DNA from: Prorocentrum cordatum
Taxonomy: Eukaryota; Sar; Dinophyceae; Prorocentrales; Prorocentraceae
Reading direction: 5' to 3'
NCBI GenBank assembly: GCA_963575745.1
Contig: CAUYUJ010011450.1
Location: 1-22,857, forward strand
Length of the DNA stretch: 22,857 nucleotides
The notes beneath the pieces were generated by a model. It searched no databases and was not told the origin of the DNA. It saw only the letters and a program-made list of their open reading frames with translations. A program made the position numbers and the translations under genes. Below, in pieces: positions 15,886 to 22,857 of the stretch (positions are counted from its first letter, which is position 1; every line of letters starts with the position of its first letter).

Positions 15886-17124
15886 GTGAAGCTCCCTGTT
15901 GGGCCACGAAACGCGTGGGGGGGGGTGGCGAAATTTGCGTGGGGGCGGCATGCGGGCGCAGCCACTGGGGCCTTCCGTGGAGCTCCCTATGGGGCCAAGG
16001 AACTTGTGAAGGGCGTGCCGAAATTGGTTGGGGGGGGTGGGGGCGGGGGGCGGGGGGCAGCATGCGGGCCCTGCCACTGGGGCCCTCGGTGGAGCTCCTT
16101 AGGGGGCCACGAAACGCTTGAGAGGTGTGCACACATGTGTGGGCTGGCGGAATGCGGGCCCTGCCACTGGGGCCTTCGGTGGAGCTCCCCATGGGGTTAC
16201 GAAGCGTGTGAAAGTTGCGCCGAAATGGGTGCGGGGGCGGCATGCGGACGCAGCCACTGGGGCCTTCGGTGGAGCTCCCTGTGGGGCCACGAAACGTGTG
16301 AGGGGTGTGCCGAAACGGGCGTGGGGGCGGCATGCGGGCGCAATCCCTGGGCCCTTCGGTGGAGCTCCCTCTGGGGCCACGAAACGTGCGAGCGGTGTGC
16401 CAAAATTTGCGGTGGGGAGGCATGCGGACCCTGCCGCTGGGGCCTTCCGTGGAGCTCCCTATGGGGCCACGAAGCGTGTGAGGGGTGTGCCGACATGAAT
16501 GGTGGGGGGGCATGCGGACCCTGCCACTGGGGCCTTCGGTGGAGCTCCCTATGGGGCCACAAAGCGTGTAAGGGGTGTGCTGAAATCGGTGGTGGGGAGG
16601 CATGCGGATCCTGCCAATGGGGCCTTCGGTGGAGCGTCTATAGGGCCACGAGACATGTGCGGGGTGTGCCCGAACCGGTGGTGGGGAGGCATGCGGGCCC
16701 TGCCGCTGGGGCCTTCGGTGGAGCTCCCTATGGGGCCACGAATCGTAAGGGAGGTGCGCCGAAATTGGTGGTGGGGAAGCATGCGGACCCTGCCACTGGG
16801 GCCTTCGGTGGAGTTCCCTATGGGGCCACGAAACGATGAGGGGCGCGCCGAGATGGGCGGTGGGGAGGCATGCGGACCCTGCCACTGGAGCCTTCGGTGG
16901 TGTTCCCTATGGGGCCCCGAAACGTGCGAAGGGGGTTCCGAAATGATTGTCCAGGCGGCGCGCGGGCGCAGCCACCGGGGCCTTCGGCGGAGCTCCCTAT
17001 GGGGCCACGAAACTGAGGGGTGTCCCGAAATGGGGGGGGGAACCGCATGCGAAAGCAACCGCTGGGGCCTTCGGTGGAGCTCCCTTTGGGGCCACGAAAC
17101 GTGCGAGGGGTGTGCCGAAGCTGA
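15886..17124. repeat. 90-bp tandem repeat, array C (about 14 units)
   Basis: Anchors at about 15904, 15995, 16107, 16197, 16287, 16377, 16467, 16557, 16646, 16736, 16826, 16915, 17005 and 17091. A block from about 16060 to 16900 often carries GCATGCGGACCCTGCCACTG or its GGGCCC form instead of GCATGCGGGCGCAGCC, a local subfamily. A frame of 317 codons (plus) and one of 668 codons (minus) cross the array, and both follow from the 90-bp period. Confidence 0.97.
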
Positions 17125-17276
17125 TGGCGATAATGGTGACGATGATAATGACGACGATGGTGATGAGGACGATAAGGGCGATGGTGATGATGATGAGGAT
17201 GATGATGAGGATGGTGAGGAAGACGATAATTACGACCACGATGACGACGGCGATATGACGATGATGATGGGAGGAG
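17125..17276. repeat. GAT-rich tract ending array C
   Basis: GCGATAATGGTGACGATGAT, GATGATGATGAGGATGATGA and GACGATGATGATGGGAGGAG. Equivalent in place and composition to the tracts after arrays A and B. Confidence 0.92.
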
Positions 17277-17351
17277 GGAGGAGATGAGGGGGAAGAGGGA
17301 GGAGGAGGAGGAGGAGGAGGAGGAGGAGGAGGAGGAGGAGGAGGAGGAGGG
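17277..17351. repeat. (GGA)n tract
   Basis: A nearly pure GAG/GGA triplet run of about 50 bp lies immediately before module M3. It matches the shorter purine tracts before M1 and M2. Confidence 0.95.
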
Positions 17352-17361
17352 GGCGGACGCG

Positions 17362-17410
17362 CGGCGCTGTCTCTTCAAAGAGAGGACCCAACACCGCAGG
17401 ATGGTCGGAA
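17362..17410. repeat. HOR module M3 (series end)
   Basis: CGGCGCTGTCTCTTCAAAGA, then GAGGACCCAACACCGCAGGA. It is not followed by a 90-bp array. The sequence changes to a different repeat by about 17550. Confidence 0.88.
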
Positions 17411-17555
17411 AAAAGCGGCCTCCACACCTCGGCCGCCTCCTGTGTGGGATTATGTCTGAACCGTGCCGTGGGGGATGCTATGTGGCATCTCTAACTAAAG
17501 TGCCCCATGCATTACCCTAGGGGGTCCTAAAGGAATGCGTAATTGATCATGTAGG

Positions 17556-17835
17556 TGCTCCTACTAGATTCCACATGTAACCCTATAGGATCCTGCATGT
17601 AATCCCGTAGGGTCCTAGATGGCCCGATATGTAACCCTCCACGGTCCGACATGATCCGACATGTACCCCTGTAGGACCCTGCGGGATCCCATGTCGTCCT
17701 AGATGGCCATCTGCGATCCTATATGTAACCCTATCGGGTCCGATACAAAAACCTATAAGGCATCGCATGTAATCATATCGGGCGCTATATGTAATCCTGT
17801 GGGGCCCTGTATATAAGCAGAATGGATCCTGCATA
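17556..17835. repeat. Degenerate ~22-bp repeat (ATGTAACCCTATAGGGTCC-type)
   Basis: Words such as ACATGTAACCCTATAGGATC, GCATGTAATCCCGTAGGGTC, ATATGTAACCCTATCGGGTC and ATATGTAATCCTGTGGGGCC recur at about 22 bp with frequent slips. The core CCYRTAGGG is near-palindromic. The intervening 17411-17555 shows nothing else recognisable. Confidence 0.75.
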
Positions 17836-17999
17836 TACTCCTGGGCGGTTTGATCGTTTGTTTACATAACTGAGATGATATCACACCTGGGACCAGTCGC
17901 TCGCGAGGTGTTGTAGATTTCGAAACACCGACTCTCTGGTATTATTGCTTCTCAGAAATATTCGCTGGCTTTTAGTTCCTCAATAAATGACAACACAAT
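17836..17999. other. Short unique segment; no gene seen
   Basis: Lower-GC sequence between two repeat families, including TTTGTTTACATAACTGAG and CTCAATAAATGACAACAC. No clear coding, RNA or control element. Confidence 0.5.
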
Positions 18000-18915
18000 A
18001 GCCTTTGCCGGTGCCAAACGCAAGCCCCGGTCTTTCTGCCGCAGAAGTCAAACGCGGCTCTTGCGAGCACGAGATTGATCGGTGCAGTAGATGTTTGCGC
18101 CGATTTCGCATTGCTCTCCTTTCTCGGAGACGTTCGCGGGCCATTCGTTCTCCAAGCAATTGCAAGACCGCAGCCTTTGACGGTATCAAACGCTCGACTC
18201 GGCCCTTCCTGCCGCAGAGTTCAAACACGGCTCTTGTGAGCACGAGTTTGGTCGGCGTAGTAGATACTTGGGTAGATGTCCTGCTGTTCTCCGTTCTCAG
18301 AGACGTTCGCGGGCTCTTCGTTCTTCAAGCAATGGCAAAAGCGTAGCTTTTGACTGTACCAAACGCACGACTCGGCTCTCCCTGCCGCGGAGTTCAAACG
18401 TGGCTCTTGCGAGCACGAGTTTGATAGGCGTAGTAGATTTTTCTGTTGATCTCCTGTTGCTCTCAGTTCTCAGAGACGTTCGGGGGGCTCTTCGTTCTTC
18501 AAGCAATGGCAAAGCCGTAGCCTTTGAATGGATCAAACACGCGACTCGGCTCTTCCTGCCGCAGAGGTCAAACGTGGCTCTTGCGAGCGCGAGTTTGACA
18601 GGTGTAATCGATTGTTATGTCGATGTCCTGTCGTTCTCCGTTCTGAGAGACATTGGCGGGCTCTTCGTTCTTAAAGCAATGGCAGAACCGTAGCCTTTGA
18701 ATGTATCAAACACACGACTCGGCTCTTCCTGCCACAGAGGTCAAACGTGGCTCTTGTGAGCACGAGTTTGATGGGTGTAGTAGATGTTTCTGTCGACTTC
18801 CTGTTGCTATCCGTTCTCAGAAACATTGGCGGGCTCTTCGTTATTCAAGCGTTGGCAAAACAATAGTATATGACAATATCAAACGCACGATTCGGCTCTT
18901 TCTGCCGCAGAGGCC
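18000..18915. repeat. 173-bp tandem repeat, about 5.3 units
   Basis: The anchor CTGCCGCAG (or a variant) falls at 18036, 18209, 18382, 18556, 18729 and 18902, spacings of 173, 173, 174, 173 and 173 bp. A unit runs CGACTCGGCTCTTCCTGCCG, TCAAACGTGGCTCTTGCGAG, CACGAGTTTGAT, GTTCTCAGAGACGTTCGCGG and CTCTTCGTTCTTCAAGCAAT. The period is not divisible by three, so the reading frame changes at each unit boundary and no repeat protein is implied. Each unit holds a conserved stem-loop. Confidence 0.97.
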
Positions 18916-18982
18916 AATATGAATTCAAATATCGGAGGTTTCATAAGTCAAGTAGATCCCCGGGAGGCCCCACAAGTCTGGG

Positions 18983-19032
18983 GGTGGATCCCCATAGGGA
19001 TCCGTATAGGAATCCCCATGGGAATCCCTTTA
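18983..19032. repeat. Short near-palindromic repeat GGATCCCCATAGGGATCC-type
   Basis: GGATCCCCATAGGGATCCG, then TATAGGAATCCCCATGGGAA and TCCCTTTAGG: two to three related words of about 20 bp, each nearly self-complementary. Confidence 0.7.
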
Positions 19033-19428
19033 GGAAGAGCCGAAGGCAGACATATAATAGTCTGCCACGGTGGTCCATTTCTCGTCGTGGCCTCGCGTGA
19101 CATCGTGGAACCTATTCCCTGCGACCACCGCGGCGCAGGACGAGTAGACTTTCAATAGAGTGTTGTCATGAGCAATGCCTTGTTTGAGCATGGGAAAGCA
19201 AACGTAATCGTACAACATGGATATTTGATTCAACCGCCCGACAACATATCGAAAAATCTCTGGGACGGGCGGGAGTGTGATCTTGGCTCTTTTGGTAGAA
19301 TTCGATTTGCTGTGGGCCCACTGCTGATGGAATACACTAAATGTGATTGTGTTCCATTCTGCGTCTTTCAATATGTTGCCAAATTTCCGCGCGATGAAAA
19401 TAACAGAATATGTGCACGATGCATCTGA
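19030..19428 (-). pseudogene. Unrecognised protein-like minus-strand segment (3' part)
   Basis: From a stop near 19431 the minus strand reads SDASCTYSVIFIARKFGNIL, then KDAEWNTITFSVFHQQWAHS, VPEIFRYVVGRLNQISMLYD, FPMLKQGIAHDNTLLKVYSS and CAAVVAGNRFHDVTRGHDEK, ending WTTVADYYMSAFGSS. It is lower in GC than its surroundings and has balanced residue use. A second frame upstream (19337-19699) looks equally protein-like and overlaps it, so one indel or splice would link them. I recognise no family. It could be a decayed gene or an exon. Confidence 0.33.
19045..19066. other. Perfect 7-bp stem-loop GGCAGAC-ATATAATA-GTCTGCC
   Basis: Exact inverted arms with an 8-base AT loop. It lies within the C-terminal part of the open minus frame at 19030-19400. 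No U-run follows on either strand, so a bacterial-type terminator is not implied. Confidence 0.85.
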
Positions 19429-19699
19429 TTAGTGTCGACCGGCACTGCAATTTCTCATTGTCCTCAATTTGCTTGCACTCGACCGACCGCCTGTCCTTGA
19501 TGCTTCGCGTTGAGGCCGATACTTTTTGCGCCTCCGACAACTCGTAAACGTCAGCCCCCCGCGGGAAATACGACATCGCAAATTGAATAAACAAGTAGAT
19601 ACTGTCTGGCGAGAAAAAACAAATATTTGAGCAAACGCGCCTTCTAATTATTGAACGTGATGAAGCGACAACCGTTCCAACATACCGACATCGTAACAT
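19400..19699 (-). pseudogene. Unrecognised protein-like minus-strand segment (5' part)
   Basis: The minus strand reads MLRCRYVGTVVASSRSIIRR, then VCSNICFFSPDSIYLFIQFA, MSYFPRGADVYELSEAQKVS, ASTRSIKDRRSVECKQIEDN and EKLQCRSTLIRC. The frame runs on to a stop at 19337, but from about 19430 onward the neighbouring frame reads better. The Met at 19699 is the first in frame. An internal Met before SYFPRGADV is an alternative start. Function unknown. Confidence 0.33.
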
Positions 19700-19899
19700 G
19701 AAAAAACGATACTGAATTGTATGATGTTTTATATTATGTTTCGTCCCCTTCCCGACCGTCTAATGCATTACCCCATTTTCTTTCACACCCGCCCCCGTGT
19801 CATCGATTATATATCGTCTTTCCTCCCATATCCTCGCCTCCCTATTATATTCTCCTCCTCTCCTCCTGATACCCATCACACTCATCTCTTGTCCTCCTA
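19700..19899. other. Short C/T- and AT-rich transition; no gene seen
   Basis: From TGAAAAAACGATACTGAATT the sequence grades into pyrimidine-rich DNA leading to the CTC tract. No feature recognised. Confidence 0.5.
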
Positions 19900-20570
19900 C
19901 TGTGTCCTCCTCCTCCTCCTCCTCCTTTTCCTCCTCCCCCCATCATCATCTCCCCCTCCTTATCCACCTCCTCTTCCTGCACCCCCTCCTTTTTCTCCTC
20001 CTCCTCCTCCTCCTCCTCCTCCTCCTCCTCCTCCCCCTCCCTCCTCCTCTTCGTACTCCTACCTGCATCAATGTTTCTGCCCTGTCTTCCTGCTTCTCCA
20101 TGCCCTTTCCCCTCCCTCCCCTCCTCGTCCTCGTCGTCGTCGTCGTCGTTACCGTCTCCATTCTCCGCCCCCTCCTCCTCTCCACCTCCTAGTCCTAGTC
20201 CGCATCTTCGTAAGATTGCTCCAATGAGTCCTCGCCCCCGTTGTCCTCCGCCTCCTCCTCCTCCTCCTCGTGCTCCCCTTCTTCTTCCTCCTCCTCGTCG
20301 TCGTCGTCGTCCTCCATCTCCTCCTCCTCGTCCTCCTCCCCCCTCCTCCTCCTCATCCTCCTGCTCCTTTTCCTCCTCCTCCTCCTCCCCTCCTCCTCCT
20401 CCTCCTCCTCCTCCTCCTCGTCCTCCTCGTCCTCCTCGTCCTCCTCGTCCTCGTCCTCCTCCTCCCCTCCTCCTCCTCCTCATCCTCGCTCGTCCTCCTC
20501 GTCCTCCTCCTCCTCCTCCTCCTCCTCCTCCTCCTCCTCCTCCTCCTCCTCCTCCTCCTCCCCCTCGTAG
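19900..20570. repeat. CTC (TCC) trinucleotide tract, first block
   Basis: Long CTCCTCCTC runs are interrupted by short unique pieces (for example 20046-20075 and 20180-20230) and GTC runs (20127-20145, 20297-20310). Frames in all registers on both strands stay open for hundreds of bases, reading Pro, Ser or Leu runs on plus and Gly, Glu or Arg runs on minus. Confidence 0.95.
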
Positions 20571-20845
20571 GTTCGAACGTCCTTGCCAGCCCGGGCTTCG
20601 AATGCTGAAAGACGACCCAAGAGGCCACCAATGTCGCCCCAAGGCCACCAATATCGCCCCAAGGCGGCCCCCTTCATAACCAAGGGTGATCCTGGCATTT
20701 CGGCGGCGGGCGAGCTCGGCCGGAGACCCCACCAAAAACTCGCGGCGGCGGCGGTCCCGAACACTAGGTGCACTTCGCAAAAAAACATATTCGGCGACGG
20801 CGGCCCGCCCAGACACTGGGGGCTTAGTAGACCTGGTGATCCTCC
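20571..20845. other. Unique block between CTC tracts
   Basis: GACGACCCAAGAGGCCACCA and TCGCCCCAAGGCCACCAATA belong to the same CCAAGAGG-type family as 9215-9915. The remainder (CATTTCGGCGGCGGGCGAGC to CACTGGGGGCTTAGTAGACC) is not repeated in this window and not recognised. Confidence 0.7.
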
Positions 20846-21022
20846 TCCTCCTCCTCCTCCTCCTCCTCCTCCTCCCTCGTCCTCCCTCCTCCCCCTCCTC
20901 CTCCTCCTCCACTCCTCCTCCTCCTCCTCCGCCTCCTCCTCCTCCTGCTCCTCCTCCTCCCTCCTCCTCTTCCTCCTCCTCGTCCTCGTCCTCCTCCTCC
21001 TCCTCCTCCTCCTCCTCCTCCC
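20842..21022. repeat. CTC (TCC) trinucleotide tract, second block
   Basis: CTCCTCCTCCTCCTCC runs resume after the unique block and end at CTCCCTTTGGTC. Confidence 0.95.
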
Positions 21023-21086
21023 TTTGGTCAAAATCTCCCTTTAGTAAAGCTCCCTTTAGCAAGCCTCCCTTAGTGTAAGCCTCCCT
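21013..21086. repeat. Short ~15-17 bp repeat (GCTCCCTTTAGTAAA-type)
   Basis: TCTCCCTTTAGTAAAG, CTCCCTTTAGCAAGC, CTCCCTTAGTGTAAGC and CTCCCTCGCTG lie head to tail, each shorter or more diverged than the last, just after the CTC tract. Confidence 0.8.
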
Positions 21087-21540
21087 CGCTGATCGACGCG
21101 TCGCCCCCCACAACTGTGCTGCAACTCGCGCATTGCGCGCGAACGTCCAGCAACACCCGTGCGCGCTCGCGCTCCGGGGTCGGTGCTCCCGCTCGCCCCA
21201 GAGACGCGGCCCACGAGGGCCCCGAGCGGGGCCTCCTGACGGCCACGCTCGGGGGAGCGGGCGATGACGTGCGCAGTGCGGCAGGCTCGCGCGGCGTCGG
21301 CGCGCGCAGAGGTTTGTGACACCGCGTCGATCGTTCTCTCTACCTCGAGCCGATCGTGGCCCTGGTCGTTCGAGGCTGAATTCCGTCGGGCCCCGTGGCG
21401 TCACCGTGCCCCTTAGTGGTTGCGCGTCGTTCTATCATGCGGAATTCAACCCCGAACGCCTTCGCTGGCGACGCCGGCGCGCCATCGCCGCATGAACCTG
21501 CCGTAGGGGCCCGACCACAAGAAACCTGCCACACGAAACC
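21087..21540. other. GC-rich sequence, no supported gene
   Basis: GC-rich DNA with short open frames on both strands (for example 21116-21319 plus, 21056-21322 minus) that overlap one another. No motif recognised, and nothing favours one frame. Confidence 0.5.
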
Positions 21541-21543
21541 CCC

Positions 21544-21645
21544 CCTCCCCCCTCCCCCTCCCCCCTCCTCCCTCCTCCCTCCTCCCTCCTCCCTCCTCCC
21601 TCCTCCCTCCTCCCTCCTCCCTCCTCCCTCCTCCCTCCTCCCACC
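21544..21645. repeat. CCCTCCT heptanucleotide tract
   Basis: CCCTCCTCCCTCCTCCCTCC repeats with a 7-bp period for about 90 bp. The minus strand is GGGAGGAGGGAGGAGGGAGG, with G-runs spaced for four-stranded folding. Confidence 0.96.
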
Positions 21646-21664
21646 CTGAGAACCCGGGACGTCC

Positions 21665-22717
21665 ATGGATTTCTGGTGTGGGAGCGTCGCGGCTTCCGTG
21701 GCAGAGCCAGCGAAGCCCAGGAAACCTGGGGCACCCTGGAGGGCGAGCAGGGTGCCTCTTGGCACGGGCCCCCACTGTAAGCAGAGCAGCTCGAAGGTCC
21801 GCGCGCCGATCCGAGGGATCCGCGCGGGCCTCCGAGTTCTCATGTTTGCGTCGGCGCTCGCCTCCCTAATTAACGAAGGCCCCGAGCTGGCCTCATGGCG
21901 GCCACACTGCTGGAGCTGCCTGCTCTCTCCCGGCCGCCCTCTGGCCATCGCTCGGACGTCCATCCCCTGTGCTCTTGTCGGGCTTCGTGCGCGGTTTTTT
22001 CGCCACATGATCCAGGATGCTCCTCGATGGCCCTCGCTGAAGGAAAAATGCACACGTCCGAGCGATGTCAAGTCCTGTGGTGTCGGGCCCTCGTTCTGGC
22101 GAGGCAGCGCCCCGCGTTCCCCCCTCTCCTCCTGCGCGCTCCTCCTCGGGCAGCCGGGCCGAGTCGAGCCGTGCGTCGGATCGGGCCGCGGCGGCACGGC
22201 GTCGGGCTCGGATCGGTCGGCTGGGCCGGGATGCACCGCAGCGCCGTGCAGGCACCGGGCCGAATCGGATCGTCGGAAGACCGGAGTGGAATCGGACCGG
22301 TCGGAATGTCGACATCGACTCGGATCGGGTCGGCTGAGGTTGACATCGGACCGGATCGATAGTGTCGACACGAAGGATCATCGACGGTGCGTCGGCGATG
22401 CGGCGCGATTGCCCGACCTCGTCTTCTCTGACCCCCAGATGGGCTGCCTGAAGCTAAGCCGAGAAGACACATCCAAAGCCGCGATGTGGCGCTCTTTCTC
22501 AGCGTGGGCGACTGGAAATCTCGACCCCCCTTCCTCTTGGCCGGTGTCTCATCCTGCCGTTTTTTTGTTGAGAGAGCCCCGGGGCCTGGAGAGGGACCAC
22601 AGAGGCAGAGCATCTTCCACGCCTCGCCGCCGTGCTGCTCTCGCGACGTGGTCGGGTCTGGACACACCAATCATGGGCATGGGACTCGCCTGGCCAGGAC
22701 TGATGTCCCAGACCTGA
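21665..22717 (+). CDS. Open frame of 350 codons, coding status doubtful
   Basis: The plus strand is open from ATG at 21665 to a stop at about 22715, reading MDFWCGSVAASVAEPAKPRK, SASLINE-type stretches and ending MGMGLAWPGLMSQT. No family recognised. Against coding, the minus strand is open for 343 codons over 21340-22371, long open frames are expected at this GC content, and part of the frame (22140-22360) is a cluster of short TCGGATCGG words. No start-site or splice evidence decides the matter. Confidence 0.2.
   Translation: MDFWCGSVAASVAEPAKPRKPGAPWRASRVPLGTGPHCKQSSSKVRAPIRGIRAGLRVLMFASALASLINEGPELASWRPHCWSCLLSPGRPLAIARTSIPCALVGLRARFFRHMIQDAPRWPSLKEKCTRPSDVKSCGVGPSFWRGSAPRSPLSSCALLLGQPGRVEPCVGSGRGGTASGSDRSAGPGCTAAPCRHRAESDRRKTGVESDRSECRHRLGSGRLRLTSDRIDSVDTKDHRRCVGDAARLPDLVFSDPQMGCLKLSREDTSKAAMWRSFSAWATGNLDPPSSWPVSHPAVFLLREPRGLERDHRGRASSTPRRRAALATWSGLDTPIMGMGLAWPGLMSQT
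22140..22362. repeat. Cluster of TCGGATCGG / TCGGACCGG words
   Basis: GTCGGATCGGGCCG, CTCGGATCGGTCGGCTGGGC, GAATCGGACCGGTCGG, CTCGGATCGGGTCGGCTGAG and ATCGGACCGGATCG occur within 220 bp. CTCGGATCGG.TCGGCTG occurs twice, about 110 bp apart. Confidence 0.7.
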
Positions 22718-22857
22718 TCTCTCGACCCATTCCCCAGGGCCGGCTTTTCATCCTCAGCCTTTCTGGAACGGGGCCCGGGAAGGGTCTCCGGACGGCGACA
22801 ACGCAACAACAAAAAACATAACTCAGCATCTTCCGGTCTCTGGTAGGACGAGGACGG
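22718..22857. other. Right edge, nothing recognised
   Basis: Mixed GC-rich sequence with a short A-rich run (AACAACAAAAAACATAAC) near 22803-22820. No feature supported. Confidence 0.5.

Noticed and set aside
14879-16885. A 668-codon minus-strand frame and several plus frames of 250-317 codons over the 90-bp arrays
   Set aside because: The unit length is a multiple of three, several frames on both strands are open at once, and one frame crosses a microsatellite tract. Repeat structure explains the openness.
17515-17835. Telomere-like CCCTA words
   Set aside because: They are part of an irregular 22-bp repeat and never form runs of a 6- or 7-bp telomere unit.
18325-18710. CCGTAGCC resembling the start of the dinoflagellate spliced leader in the 173-bp repeat
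   Set aside because: Only the first 8 bases agree. The following TTTGAATG does not match the leader, and no donor follows at the expected distance.
13376-18915. CRISPR-like arrays of direct repeats
   Set aside because: The 90-bp and 173-bp units are contiguous and similar over their full length, with no short repeat alternating with unique spacers. The setting is also eukaryotic.
19845-21404. A 519-codon minus-strand frame rich in Gly, Glu and Arg
   Set aside because: It follows the CTC/GAG triplet tract and other registers are equally open. No domain appears outside the low-complexity runs.

Overview
This window looks like GC-rich, gene-poor nuclear DNA of a eukaryote, most likely a dinoflagellate. 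That is an inference. It rests on minus-strand fragments resembling the IS630/Tc1-type DDE transposase I recall as abundant in dinoflagellate genomes, on the extreme density of unrelated tandem repeats, and on very sparse coding signal. No rRNA, tRNA, intact dinoflagellate spliced-leader sequence, CRISPR array or prokaryotic operon was recognised.

Layout. (1) 1-5898: a tandem array of a unit of about 1.88 kb (three copies plus the start of a fourth, continuing off the left edge). Each unit carries a frame-broken transposase remnant on the minus strand and a 257-281 bp AT-rich fold-back element whose two arms gain or lose 12-bp units together. (2) 5899-8060: a stretch with protein-like reading on the minus strand, spread over four overlapping frame segments. 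It is unrecognised and is either a decayed gene or one with introns. (3) 8090-11530: a mosaic of dispersed modules (two families seen at least twice each), CAG-type and GAT-type microsatellites, and a degenerate CCAAGAGG/CAAGATGG repeat that switches strand near 9980. (4) 11566-12275: a 21-bp minisatellite. (5) 12350-13370: a lower-GC island with protein-like reading on both strands and two intron-like GT...AG segments of 65 and about 67-69 bp on the plus strand. (6) 13230-17380: a higher-order repeat in which a short CTGTCTCTTCAA module, a leader, an array of 90-bp units, a GAT-rich tract and a purine tract recur in the same order three times, with a fourth module closing the series. (7) 17556-17835: a degenerate repeat of about 22 bp. 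(8) 18000-18915: a 173-bp tandem repeat with a conserved stem-loop. (9) 18920-19700: a second lower-GC island with protein-like minus-strand reading in two frames. (10) 19900-21020: long CTC trinucleotide tracts interrupted by a unique block. (11) 21544-21645: a CCCTCCT heptamer tract. (12) 21660-22857: GC-rich sequence open on both strands, without a recognisable product.

I see no intact, confidently functional protein-coding gene and no set of genes acting together. Most long reading frames here are by-products of repeats with periods divisible by three, often open in several frames at once. The strongest structural signals are the symmetric arm-length changes in the fold-back element, the module-array-tract higher-order repeat, and the conserved hairpin of the 173-bp repeat.
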